From the NCBI RefSeq assembly GCF_017874535.1, contig NZ_JAGGLS010000010.1, positions 1 through 64,000 of the forward strand: DNA of 64,000 nt, in the 5' to 3' direction. The first letter of the stretch is position 1; each line of letters opens with the position of its first letter. The position numbers were made by a program, and so were the translations under genes. The DNA is from Anaerococcus nagyae. GTDB taxonomy: Bacteria > Bacillota > Clostridia > Tissierellales > Peptoniphilaceae. Under the pieces are notes generated by a model. That model was not told the DNA's origin and ran no database searches. It saw only the letters and a program-made list of their open reading frames with translations. Shown here piece after piece: positions 35,709-45,352 of the stretch.

Positions 35709-35866
35709 AGAGGATAGTGCATAATTAATAAATCGTCTAAAAATCATTAGAAGGAACCTCTATGGAAATTTTGTATACACTAACCGTCAGGCTATGTAAA
35801 AAGTTTACTAATAGAAGCTTCTAATGATGGGACGATAATTATTCGTAGTTTGCAACAACCCCTTTT
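35707..35866. mobile_element. Hairpin repeat element, copy B (MITE-like)
   Basis: A 160-bp imperfect palindrome starting in the stop codon of the CC-motif gene. Left arm AATAAATCGTCTAAAAATCATTAGAAG and right arm CTTCTAATGATGGGACGATAATTATT pair; the ends are GTGCATAAT (left) and TTTGCAACAACCCCTTTT (right). It shares GGCTATGTAAAAA and both arms with copy A (12648-12806). The centre differs, so paired arms are conserved more than the loop. It lies directly downstream of the decayed ABC cassette. Confidence 0.75.
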
Positions 35867-35874
35867 GTATAATT

Positions 35875-36350
35875 AATTTATTTTGATAACCCTATCACTT
35901 TTACTAGCTAGTCCATATCGTGAATAACAATAATAATTGTTTATTAAATTCATCTTTTAGTGATAAAATAATTTTAAAAACTTCTTCACTCATAATTGGA
36001 TCCAAAGATCCTGTTGGTTCATCTTTTAAGTCTGCATATTCCATACAAATCAAAAGACTTACTCTAACAATTTTTTCATTTATTAAAACATTCGTTTGGA
36101 AAATATAGTTTATTTCATTTCTCCGAAGCAGAGTAGCTTCTTTGCTATCTATATCAGGGAGTTTTCGCCTTTGAATAAAATCTCTCCATTATCATAAGTC
36201 TCTAAAATACCATTCATGTTTAAAATTGTAGACTTCCCAGAACCGCTTTTACCAACTATGGCTACAATTCTTTTTCATCAACAGAAAATTTTAGATCATC
36301 TATTCCATTTCTATTTCCAAATAACTTTGATATATTCTTTGTTTCATAAT
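35875..36350 (-). pseudogene. Decayed ABC ATPase of a second lactococcin-972-type cassette
   Basis: Pieces of an ATPase like the one at 14185-14814 can be read on the minus strand in shifting frames: Walker A AIVGKSGSGKSTILN (about 36210-36255), Walker B region DEPTGSLDP (about 36000-36025) and the switch-histidine strand IIIVIHDMD (about 35915-35940). The signature segment between them is shortened. Frameshifts and stops make it non-functional. Confidence 0.8.
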
Positions 36351-36354
36351 TTTC

Positions 36355-37375
36355 TCCCCTATTTTAAAAACTCTACTATCACTTTAAATTGATTTTTATC
36401 TGTAAACATTCTTAGTAAAGCTATTTCTATCAAGCCAATTATTAGAGAAATTATAAATCCAAAAATTGATCTCTTAATTATTGCAATCAATAAATTTATA
36501 AAAGCCGCAATTAAAATCACTGCCAAAATAGGACTATATATTTTTTATTATTATAACCTAGAAATTTTTTGATGTTTACTTCTTCTAGATAAACTTCCCT
36601 ATATACGTTATTAAATTATATAAGATTATTCTACAAATTACTGTAAATAGTACAGCTACTAATACAAACGTTAATATAGATTGACCTAAACTTTGAATCC
36701 TACCGCCTATCAAATCTTTTATTTTTACAAACTCTGTCATATTATCTTCTAAATGAAATTTTTTATAATAATCTTTATTTACATATTTATCATAAGCTTT
36801 TTGATTAAATTTGATAAAAGATCTTCTTTCACCACCTGCTAATAAACTAGAAGTTTCAAACCATGACATATTATCTTTGCACAATAAATTAATAACAGGT
36901 TCTATGGCTTTTAAAGGGAACTTCTCTTAATACCAACATAGTTAACTAAAGTTTTAAAACTTTTATCTTTAGCATATTGTTTTTCCCCAGAATTTAGGGT
37001 TTAACTTATATTTATTAACTTTACAATCACTAGCCATCCAGTAAATATGAACTATTTTTACACCAGTAAAGTCAAGGCTTTCAACTTCTTTTAGCAAAAC
37101 AGCATTTTTTACCTAAAAATTTTGAAATATAATTTCCCACTTCATTGCTTTTACTAGTATCAATATTATTTAAGAAACTTCCTTATAATCACTTGAAATA
37201 TTTTTAAAATTTTCATTATATTTCTTATCTAAAAATATGCTTACTAGTATTGCAAATACAATAGATTGGATAATCAGTAAAATAATTATTACTTTTTTAT
37301 TTATACTATCTTCATAAACACCTCTATAATGTTGTGCAATATATTTATAACCAATTCAATAATATAGGATAATTA
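36355..37375 (-). pseudogene. Decayed C-terminal half of bacteriocin-type permease
   Basis: Minus-strand fragments match the second half of the intact permease at 14816-16846: a helix segment near 37200-37330 (NKKVIIILLIIQSIVFAIL), ectodomain pieces such as FTGVKIVHIYWM and KVNKYKLNP (37010-37090), a 99-codon piece at 36585-36884 ending in a membrane helix, and the tail MFTDKNQFKVIVEFLK at about 36364-36410. The N-terminal half and any bacteriocin gene are gone; the remnant stops about 20 bases short of the polC stop. It is in line with the ATPase remnant, so a whole cassette has decayed here. Confidence 0.75.
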
Positions 37376-37393
37376 CATTAAAAAACCACTATT

Positions 37394-40300
37394 TTAAAAT
37401 ATTCCATCAAATAAGCTCATTTGATTTTTCTCGCCTAGACCATCTATAATTCCAAAATTCTTAAGACTTTCTAGAGCATTTTTATTTACAGCTGTTCTTT
37501 TGTTTAAATCTTCTATAGAAATGAATTCGCCTTTATCTCTTTCGTTTACTATATCAATAGCCATAGCCTCAGATACATTATCAACAGATGAAAGTGGTGG
37601 AAGTATATATCCTTCCTTTTCACTTAGAATAAACTTAGAAGCATGAGATTTATATAGATCGGCCCTATCTATTTTTATATCTCTAGCATACATCTCTTCA
37701 GCTACTTCTAAAACTTTTCTAATGCCCTCATCACGAGCTGTAAGATCAAATCTTTGAGCATATGATTTAAGAGCCACTTGAATCGACTCTAATCCGTTAA
37801 TTATAATAGAATAAACAAAATCTGAAAGCTTTGTATTAAAGTAAGTTGCATAAAAAGCAGCAGGATAATAAACTTTATAATAAGCTATACGATAACTCAT
37901 AAGACAATATGCAACTGCATGGGCTTTTGGGAATAGATATTTAATCTTTAGACAAGATTCTATATACCATTCTGGCACTCCATTTTCTCTCATATACTCC
38001 AGTTGTTCTTCTGATAGGGATCTTCCTTTCCTTACAATCTCCATAATTTGAAAAGACTTCTTCTTATCTAGACCCTTTTGTATAAGAGAGTTCATAATAT
38101 CATCACGAGTTGATATTATTTCATCAAAATTCGCAGTTTTATCTGAAATTAAATCTCTAGCATTATTATTCCACACATCTGTGCCGTGAGAAAGTCCTGA
38201 AATTCTTGTCATCTCTGAAAACTTAGTAGGATATGCTTCCTTTAACATTCCTCTAACAAAATTTGTACCAAATTCTGGTATACCCAGCGTTCCTATCTCA
38301 TTATTCGAGAAATCGTGCTTAATATCTAAAGGTTCAGTAGTTGAAAATATCTTCATAACTTTAGAGTCGCCCATTCTTATCTTAAGAGGATCTGTTCCTG
38401 TCAAATCTTGCAGAGCACGTATGATTGATGGCACATCATGACCTAAAAGATCCAGTTTTAATAAAGTCTCATGCATCATATTATAAGTAAAATGTGTTGT
38501 CTTTATATCACCATTAGGATCATCTGCAGGATATTGAATAGGTGTTATATCAAATATATCAATATCATTAGGTACTACTATTAAGCCACCTGGATGTTGA
38601 CCTGTGGTTCTTTTTACATCCTTAAGTCCTCTTTGAAGTTTTCTAATCTGAGCATTTGTAAATTCTTCACCATATTCTTCACTATATTTTTTTATATAGC
38701 CAAAAGCAGTGTTATCTTGGATAGCACCAATAGTTCCAGCTCTAAATACCTTGCCTTTACCAAATAATTCTTCTGTATATTTATGGATTATAGGCTGATA
38801 TTCTCCAGCAAAGTTTAAGTCTATATCTGGTTCTTTATCTCCTTCGAAACCTAAAAAAACTTCGAATGGTATATTGTGTCCATCTTTATTCATAGGAGTA
38901 CCACACTTTGGACAATCTTTGTCAGGATAATCTATTCCAGCTCCCAGCCTATCCTCTTCAAAGAACTCACTATGCTTACACTTTGGGCAAACATAATGAG
39001 GTGATAGAGGATTAACTTCTGTTATATCTGCCATAGTAGCAGCAAACGACGAACCTACAGATCCACGAGAGCCTACCAAATAGCCATCTTCATTAGATTT
39101 TCCTACTAGCTCTTTTGCAATTATATAAAGAACTGCATATCCATTAAAGATTATAGAATTAAGTTCTTTTTCTAGACGATCTTCTACAATCTTAGGCAAT
39201 GGCTCTCCATATATTGATTTCGCCTTATTATAACAGGTTTCTCTAAGCTTTTCATCAGATCCATCTATCTTCGGAGGAAAAGTTCCTGGAGGGATTGGTC
39301 TGATATCCTTAATCTCATCGGCTATTATTTTAGGATTAGTTATGACAAGTTCATGGGCAAGGTCCTTATCTAAATAAGAAAACCCTTCAAGCATTTCATT
39401 AGTTGTTCTTAAATAATATAAAGGCTCATTCTCATGATATCTAAAATATTGTCCTTTATGTAAGATATTTCTTAGCATATAATCATCTGGCATTAAATAC
39501 CTTACTCCACCCGTTGCCACTACCAATTTATTATGCTTTCTCCCTAGATCTATGATTTTTTTATTAATCTCAATTACTTGATTGTAATCTCTAATTCGTC
39601 CATTTGTAATTTCATCTGCAAAAATCCCAAGTGGTTCTACCTGCAAAAAATCAAATAACTCTAATAATTCACTAATCTTTTCTTCTGGATAGTCGTTTAA
39701 TAATGATCTAAAAAGTATACCATCATGTCCACCACTACCTATTAAAATACCTTCTCTGTACTCTTTTAAAATTGAAATAGGAGTTCTAGCTTCAGTATTA
39801 AAGTTCTCCATTCTAGATTTTGAAATTAACTTATATAAATTTTTGAGACCTGTTTCATCTTTAGCAAATACTATGGTTGAAAAATTCTCGAATTTAGACT
39901 TAGGGTACTCTGTATTCAATGTATTTATATTAGCTAAATTTAAGTCCTGATTCATTATCATATCATACATTTTTATAAAAATTTGGGCTGTAGCACGAGC
40001 ATCATCACTTGCCCTATGGTGATTAAAGGCTGGTATATTTAATTTTCTCGCTATTTTATCAAGTGAAAACCTACCCATATCAGTAAACAAAGCTCTTGCC
40101 ATAGGTAAAGTATCCATGTAAATTGGAGCAAAATCTAATCCTAATTGCTTAGAATTCTCTTTTACAAACCCTATATCAAAATCCGAATTCTGACCAACTA
40201 AGATTGTATCTCCTGCAAATTCTAAAAACTTTGGCAATATCTTATCTATCTTAGGCTTATCCATTACCATTTCATTAGTAATGCCTGTTAGTTCTACTAC

Positions 40301-41518
40301 TTTTTCTGGTATTATCTGTTCAGGATTTACTAGCTCATTAAATTCTTCAGTAATTTCTCCATTTTTAACTCTAACAGCACCTATTTCTGTTATCTTATCT
40401 TTAAATCTTGAAAGTCCTGTAGTTTCTAAATCGAATACAACAAATTCTTGATCTTTAATATCACTAGTTTCAGGAATTTTTTTATCAGATAGATTTGTTA
40501 GGATCCTAAGCTCATCTTCTACAAGCAAAAGTTCAGCTCCTGGAAGCATTTTTTTACCTGTTTTACTTATAGCATCATAAAGATCTGGCAAAGCTTGAAG
40601 AGTTTCTGTATCAGTAATCCCTAGACCATCCCATTCCCAATCATCAAGAATACTAACTATGTCCTTATTATCTACAAAACCATCTAGGTTGGTCATTTTA
40701 GTATGTAACTCTAGCTCTATTCTCTTTTCATAAGCTGTATCTATCTTCTTACTAACGACAGCATCCTTTAATGAGTTGATTGTAAATACATCATCATGAG
40801 CGTAATCATCATAGTTTAGTACACCTTCTACTTGAACAGCTATACCATTAGCCAATAGATTTAAACAATCTTTTTTATTTTGAGAAACAAAAATCTTACA
40901 ACTAATAGCATCTGTATTGTCTTCTAGGTCAAAGGTGTATATAAATGAGTGATTACGAGTTTCAAATACATCAAGACCATAAACCGTTCCTATTAAAGAA
41001 ACGGTTATCCCCTTTTTATCATAAATATCATCTATAACAATCGGATCATTCTTAATTTTTCTTCCATAATCTAATCCATCGACTGGAACATCTATTTTTT
41101 TCTCTTCCTTAGTATGACTCATAGCGTGACTTATCCTAGCTTGTAAGTCCTTTTCTTTTCGTTCAATTAAATTAGAGCAAGGATTATTTACATTCTTACA
41201 ATTATCTTTGCTATTATTTAAAGCTTCTCTTGGCTTAATATTTAAATCTATATCATCAATAATTTCCACTTCATTTATCTCTGGATTTTTATCTTCGCAA
41301 ATTTCATCATTTGTATCAGGTTCTAACATGACAAACTCTATAGTAAGATTCACATAAGATAAATAATCATCTAGATCCGCTCTCACCTTATCCTCTAAGT
41401 AATTTAGATTTGATTCTACAGTAAGTTTGAGCTCATTTTTCTCTCTGTAATAAACAGCGTTGGTAATTGTATATTCATTTTCCTTAATATCTACAAATTT
41501 GCTTAAATCAATTTTCAT
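37394..41518 (-). CDS. polC: DNA polymerase III alpha subunit, Gram-positive type (PolC)
   Basis: A 1374-residue replicative polymerase. Order: N-terminal region (1 to about 165), OB fold (about 165-255), PHP part 1 (about 265-325), DnaQ-like 3'-5' exonuclease (about 353-520, EFVVFDLETTGLSRFKDKITE), PHP part 2, then the polymerase core with a zinc-knuckle pair (CPKC ... CPKC) and the palm motif PDIDLNF, and a C-terminal helix-hairpin-helix region. The PHP part looks degenerate: ELELHTKM replaces ELHLHTKM, and ITDTETLQA replaces ITDHxxxQA, so metal ligands seem lost. It overlaps ispG by 11 bases. Confidence 0.97.
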   Translation of the reverse strand: MKIDLSKFVDIKENEYTITNAVYYREKNELKLTVESNLNYLEDKVRADLDDYLSYVNLTIEFVMLEPDTNDEICEDKNPEINEVEIIDDIDLNIKPREALNNSKDNCKNVNNPCSNLIERKEKDLQARISHAMSHTKEEKKIDVPVDGLDYGRKIKNDPIVIDDIYDKKGITVSLIGTVYGLDVFETRNHSFIYTFDLEDNTDAISCKIFVSQNKKDCLNLLANGIAVQVEGVLNYDDYAHDDVFTINSLKDAVVSKKIDTAYEKRIELELHTKMTNLDGFVDNKDIVSILDDWEWDGLGITDTETLQALPDLYDAISKTGKKMLPGAELLLVEDELRILTNLSDKKIPETSDIKDQEFVVFDLETTGLSRFKDKITEIGAVRVKNGEITEEFNELVNPEQIIPEKVVELTGITNEMVMDKPKIDKILPKFLEFAGDTILVGQNSDFDIGFVKENSKQLGLDFAPIYMDTLPMARALFTDMGRFSLDKIARKLNIPAFNHHRASDDARATAQIFIKMYDMIMNQDLNLANINTLNTEYPKSKFENFSTIVFAKDETGLKNLYKLISKSRMENFNTEARTPISILKEYREGILIGSGGHDGILFRSLLNDYPEEKISELLELFDFLQVEPLGIFADEITNGRIRDYNQVIEINKKIIDLGRKHNKLVVATGGVRYLMPDDYMLRNILHKGQYFRYHENEPLYYLRTTNEMLEGFSYLDKDLAHELVITNPKIIADEIKDIRPIPPGTFPPKIDGSDEKLRETCYNKAKSIYGEPLPKIVEDRLEKELNSIIFNGYAVLYIIAKELVGKSNEDGYLVGSRGSVGSSFAATMADITEVNPLSPHYVCPKCKHSEFFEEDRLGAGIDYPDKDCPKCGTPMNKDGHNIPFEVFLGFEGDKEPDIDLNFAGEYQPIIHKYTEELFGKGKVFRAGTIGAIQDNTAFGYIKKYSEEYGEEFTNAQIRKLQRGLKDVKRTTGQHPGGLIVVPNDIDIFDITPIQYPADDPNGDIKTTHFTYNMMHETLLKLDLLGHDVPSIIRALQDLTGTDPLKIRMGDSKVMKIFSTTEPLDIKHDFSNNEIGTLGIPEFGTNFVRGMLKEAYPTKFSEMTRISGLSHGTDVWNNNARDLISDKTANFDEIISTRDDIMNSLIQKGLDKKKSFQIMEIVRKGRSLSEEQLEYMRENGVPEWYIESCLKIKYLFPKAHAVAYCLMSYRIAYYKVYYPAAFYATYFNTKLSDFVYSIIINGLESIQVALKSYAQRFDLTARDEGIRKVLEVAEEMYARDIKIDRADLYKSHASKFILSEKEGYILPPLSSVDNVSEAMAIDIVNERDKGEFISIEDLNKRTAVNKNALESLKNFGIIDGLGEKNQMSLFDGIF

Positions 41519-42569
41519 TTAAATGACTTTCTTTTAATACTTTTAAGAGAGTATCTACTATTTCATCTTCCTTAACTTTCTTTATGGTTTCACCATTCTT
41601 AAAAAGAAATCCCATACCATTTGCAGCGGAAATGCCATAGTCTGCTTCCTTGCTTTCTCCAGGTCCATTTACAGGGCATCCCATAATAGCTATCTTTGCA
41701 TCTACACCTAAGCCCGCCGCTTTTTCTTCAACTTCTGCTACTATTTCTTCTAAATTAACCGTAGTTCTTGAACAAGTTGGGCATGATACAATATCAAGAC
41801 CATCATGGCTAAGATTTAAAGATTTTAGTATAGTTTTTGCTGCTTTTACTTCTTCTACAGGATCTCCTGTAATTGATACACGAATAGTGTCCCCTATGCC
41901 GTCTTTTAGAAGAGATCCAATTCCAATAGATGATTTCACAAGGGCTTGATACAATGGACCTGCTTCTGTAACTCCTAAATGGAGTGGATAATCTACTAAA
42001 CTACTTAGCTTCCTATAGGCATCTATCATTGTATTTACATCAGAAGATTTTACAGATATTTTCATATCATAAAAATCCGTATCTTCTAAAATCCCAATCT
42101 CTTCCATGGCACTTTCTACTAAAGAAGTTGCATTGACCCCACCAAACTTATCTAATATTTCTCTAGAAATAGAACCTGAGTTTACCCCAATTCTAATAGG
42201 TATATTACGCTTTTTGCAGGCTTCTACTATTTCTCTCACCTTATCTTCGCTACCTATATTCCCTGGATTGTATCTTAAACAATCACAACCATTTTCTACA
42301 GCCGCTAGAGCTAATTTGTAGTCAAATTGAATATCTGCTACAAATGGTAGATTGGTTCTTCTTTTTATTTCGGAAATTGCTTTGGCATCATCCATATCAT
42401 TAACAGCTGAACGTGAAATATCACATCCTGCATCTTCTAATGCATTTATTTGACTAACTACAGTTTCTATATCACTGGTCTTTGCTGTAGTCATTGATTG
42501 GATAGAAATAGGAGAGTTGCCTCCAACTGCAACATCTCCTACATAAATTTGTCTAGTTTCTTTTCTCAT
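41508..42569 (-). CDS. ispG: 4-hydroxy-3-methylbut-2-enyl diphosphate synthase
   Basis: A 353-residue iron-sulfur enzyme of the MEP isoprenoid pathway. The Fe-S ligands are visible in SCPTCSRTTVNLEE (two Cys near residues 262-265) and GCPVNGPGESKEADYG. The N-terminal barrel start is VGDVAVGGNSPISIQSMTTAKT. It is the single-domain bacterial form. It lies between rseP and polC as in clostridia. The MEP gene dxr, often between cdsA and rseP in this operon, is not there and must be elsewhere if the pathway runs. Confidence 0.96.
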   Translation of the reverse strand: MRKETRQIYVGDVAVGGNSPISIQSMTTAKTSDIETVVSQINALEDAGCDISRSAVNDMDDAKAISEIKRRTNLPFVADIQFDYKLALAAVENGCDCLRYNPGNIGSEDKVREIVEACKKRNIPIRIGVNSGSISREILDKFGGVNATSLVESAMEEIGILEDTDFYDMKISVKSSDVNTMIDAYRKLSSLVDYPLHLGVTEAGPLYQALVKSSIGIGSLLKDGIGDTIRVSITGDPVEEVKAAKTILKSLNLSHDGLDIVSCPTCSRTTVNLEEIVAEVEEKAAGLGVDAKIAIMGCPVNGPGESKEADYGISAANGMGFLFKNGETIKKVKEDEIVDTLLKVLKESHLNEN

Positions 42570-42578
42570 TACATCTCC

Positions 42579-43595
42579 TTAAAAAAGTGTAAATATATCT
42601 TTAATTGTGATTATTAATATTAAACTTATTAATATCACAAATCCAACAACAGTAACTTTTTCTTCAATTTTTTTATTAACCCTTTTTTTAGTAATCATCT
42701 CATAAAGGTTAGTAAATAACTTAGACCCATCAAGGGCAGGAAATGGTATCAAGTTAAATACTCCAAGGTTTACGCTAATATATGATAAAAAGTATAGGAC
42801 ACTCATAGCTCCATTTTGAGCTTGATTCCCTATCTCCTTTACCACTCCTACTGGTCCGCTTAAAGCTCCAAAGGAAAGTTTTCCCGTAAATAGCATGCCT
42901 AAAATGCTAAAAATCATCTTTATATTGCGCCAGGTTTCCTTAAAGCCAAGTCCAATTGATTCAAAAAATCCTACGTTTCTCATTTTTGAAGTAATTCCTA
43001 AAAGCGGAATATCATTTTTAAAAACCGGTTTAATTTCATATGATTTAATATTGCCATCAGATGACTTAGCAACAACTTCTATTGGCTCTTTACTATCATT
43101 TTTTGAATAATAATCAGATAAAATCTTAGAAATGTCAGTAAATTCATTTACATTCTTATCATCTATTTTTACTATCTGATCACCAATATTTATACCTGCT
43201 TCCTTAGCAGAAGAATCTTTTGCAAAACCTCCTACATAAGTTGTGCTAGTGCCTGTATTGAAGACTACTATTGTAAAAATAATAATAGCTAAAATAAGAT
43301 TCATCATAGGGCCTGCAAGAATAGTTAAAAATCTTTTACCTGCTGGTGCATTATCATAGCTACGAGGATCATTTGACTCTTCATCTTCTCCTTCCATAGC
43401 ACAATATCCACCTATAGGTAAAGCTCTAAGAGAGTATTTTGTTTCTCCTTTTTGAGATGATTTTATAGAAGGACCCATCCCTACTGCAAATTCATTTACT
43501 TTTATACCTGATAACTTTGCCACTATAAAATGTCCAAACTCATGAATAGTTACTAGAGCTAAAAACATTATAAGGGCAATAATAATTGTTCCCAT
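42579..43595 (-). CDS. rseP: Site-2 metalloprotease RseP
   Basis: A 338-residue intramembrane zinc protease. The HExxH motif is in the first helix (LVTIHEFGHFIVAKL), the third zinc ligand motif in LIPFPALDGSKLF, and one PDZ domain lies between (about residues 115-195). About four membrane helices. It cuts transmembrane anti-sigma factors or signal peptide remnants. It lies nine bases after cdsA. Confidence 0.95.
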   Translation of the reverse strand: MGTIIIALIMFLALVTIHEFGHFIVAKLSGIKVNEFAVGMGPSIKSSQKGETKYSLRALPIGGYCAMEGEDEESNDPRSYDNAPAGKRFLTILAGPMMNLILAIIIFTIVVFNTGTSTTYVGGFAKDSSAKEAGINIGDQIVKIDDKNVNEFTDISKILSDYYSKNDSKEPIEVVAKSSDGNIKSYEIKPVFKNDIPLLGITSKMRNVGFFESIGLGFKETWRNIKMIFSILGMLFTGKLSFGALSGPVGVVKEIGNQAQNGAMSVLYFLSYISVNLGVFNLIPFPALDGSKLFTNLYEMITKKRVNKKIEEKVTVVGFVILISLILIITIKDIFTLF

Positions 43596-43604
43596 TGATT
43601 CTCC

Positions 43605-44381
43605 TTACAAAACAGATAATAAATAAAATATAGGAGCTATGAATACCATAGAATCAAACCTATCCATGATACCTCCATGACCTGGAATAAGATTCCCAAA
43701 ATCCTTTATACCTGTTTTTCGTTTTATATATGAAGCTACCAAATCACCTAATTGAGATAAGATAGCCCCTATTATAGAAAATATAATAACATATGTTAAG
43801 TTAATGTTAAGAGGAGCATATTTTACATAGATAATATTTAATATAAGAGCACCTATAATTCCACCAATAGATCCTTCCAAAGTCTTATTAGGACTAATGT
43901 GAGCTATAGACTTTATCTTGTTTTTACCAATTAATGAACCAGTCAAGTAGGCAAAGGTATCCGATCCCCAAGCAGTTATATAAAGTGACCATACATAGCT
44001 TATATCAGCAATTTTAATAATACTTCCCATAAGAGTTGGCACATACATTATTATAAAAATACTAGCAAATATATCATTTAACGTTCTATTTTTGTTAAAT
44101 AACATATATATTAATATAGCTATAACAGAAAATATAATAGCTAAATTAAAAGCATCTGGATTACTATTAATAGTTAAAACCATTATTAATAAATCACATA
44201 CATATAATAGCATCTTTGGTACTTTTACATCAATATTTTCAAAAGCTTTAGTTATTTCCTTAATAGCAATTAAGGAAAAGATTGTAAAACCAACAGCTAA
44301 GCTTATATGTCCAAAATATGTTATAGCTAACAATATTAAAAGGATTAATGCTCCTCCCAAAGTTCTCACTAATAGATTCAT
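43605..44381 (-). CDS. cdsA: Phosphatidate cytidylyltransferase
   Basis: A 258-residue membrane enzyme that makes CDP-diacylglycerol for all phospholipids. The C-terminal signature is intact: SQLGDLVASYIKRKTGIKDFG followed by LIPGHGGIMDRFDSM. Seven to eight helices. It overlaps uppS by 4 bases. Confidence 0.96.
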   Translation of the reverse strand: MNLLVRTLGGALILLILLAITYFGHISLAVGFTIFSLIAIKEITKAFENIDVKVPKMLLYVCDLLIMVLTINSNPDAFNLAIIFSVIAILIYMLFNKNRTLNDIFASIFIIMYVPTLMGSIIKIADISYVWSLYITAWGSDTFAYLTGSLIGKNKIKSIAHISPNKTLEGSIGGIIGALILNIIYVKYAPLNINLTYVIIFSIIGAILSQLGDLVASYIKRKTGIKDFGNLIPGHGGIMDRFDSMVFIAPIFYLLSVL

Positions 44382-45076
44382 TTAATATCTCCATATCGTC
44401 TATTGCGATTAGAATATGCTAATAAAGCTCTATCAAATTCTTCCTCATTAAAGTCTGGCCATAATACATCAGAAAAATATAATTCTGAATAGGCTATTTG
44501 ATAAATCAAAAAATTTGAAATACGAATCTCCCCACCTGGTCTTATTAATAAATCAGGATCAGGTATATCTTTAGTATATAAATGCTTAGATATAAGATCC
44601 TCATTTATATCATCCTTATTAAATCCTTCATCTATTATATCTTTTAAAGCATGAACTATATCATCTCTGCCACCATAGTTTACAGCAATGTTTACAAATA
44701 ATGACTTATTATTTTTAGTTTTATTAATTCCCCTTACTATAGCATCTCTAGTAGTTTTGGGAAGAATCGATAAGTTTCCTAAAAAATTTAGTTTACAATC
44801 TTCCTCCATTAACTGATCTATCTTATCATTAATAAACTTGATCATAAGTTTCATTAGATAGTCCACTTCCTTTGCTGGTCTTTTCCAGTTCTCTGTAGAA
44901 AAGGCATAAACTGTTAAATATTTAATTCCTCTTTTTTTTGCATGAATTGCAATATCTACGACATTATCAGCCCCATTTTTATGGCCAAAAGTCCTAGGCT
45001 TATTTCTCTTTGTCGCCCAACGACCATTTCCGTCTAATATTATCGCAACATGATTTGGTATGTTTATATCTTCCAT
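44378..45076 (-). CDS. uppS: Undecaprenyl diphosphate synthase
   Basis: A 232-residue cis-prenyltransferase that makes the C55 lipid carrier for wall synthesis. Family motifs are AIILDGNGRWATKRNKPR (catalytic Asp), FGHKNGADNV, YAFSTENWKRP and RPGGEIRISNFLIYQIAYSE. It is the first gene of the uppS-cdsA-rseP-ispG-polC run. Upstream frr, often linked, is not in the window. Confidence 0.96.
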   Translation of the reverse strand: MEDINIPNHVAIILDGNGRWATKRNKPRTFGHKNGADNVVDIAIHAKKRGIKYLTVYAFSTENWKRPAKEVDYLMKLMIKFINDKIDQLMEEDCKLNFLGNLSILPKTTRDAIVRGINKTKNNKSLFVNIAVNYGGRDDIVHALKDIIDEGFNKDDINEDLISKHLYTKDIPDPDLLIRPGGEIRISNFLIYQIAYSELYFSDVLWPDFNEEEFDRALLAYSNRNRRYGDIK

Positions 45077-45175
45077 AATAACCTCTTTATAAAGTCTAAT
45101 GGTATTATACCATTTTTAATTGTGTTTATTTTTGTAAAATAGCTTAAAAAATAAGTTATTTATATATCCATATGC

Positions 45176-45203
45176 TTTACCAAAAGTAAATTTGTGATAT
45201 AAT
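45176..45203 (+). promoter_or_regulatory. Promoter of ECF transporter - coaX-like operon
   Basis: TTTACC (45176-45181), 16 bases, then TATAAT (45198-45203). The leader to the start codon is about 145 bases and ends with two near-repeats of AACCGTATCA and a short hairpin ACGGT/ACCGT just before the ribosome binding site. I recognise no known riboswitch in it. Confidence 0.6.
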
Positions 45204-45352
45204 TTATGTGGATAATACAATATAAGTGATATTGCAGGATACTTTAATAGATCCAAGCTTTTAATCAAATCACTTTTTTGTAAATATAATAATTAGTTAA
45301 GCATCTTTTAGTGCAAAGAACGGTATCAAATAGAACCGTATCAGGAGGAAAA

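Noticed and set aside
45204..45352. Leader of the ECF transporter gene considered as a known riboswitch
   Set aside because: I find no conserved core of TPP, FMN, THF, cobalamin or other known classes; only short repeats near the ribosome binding site.
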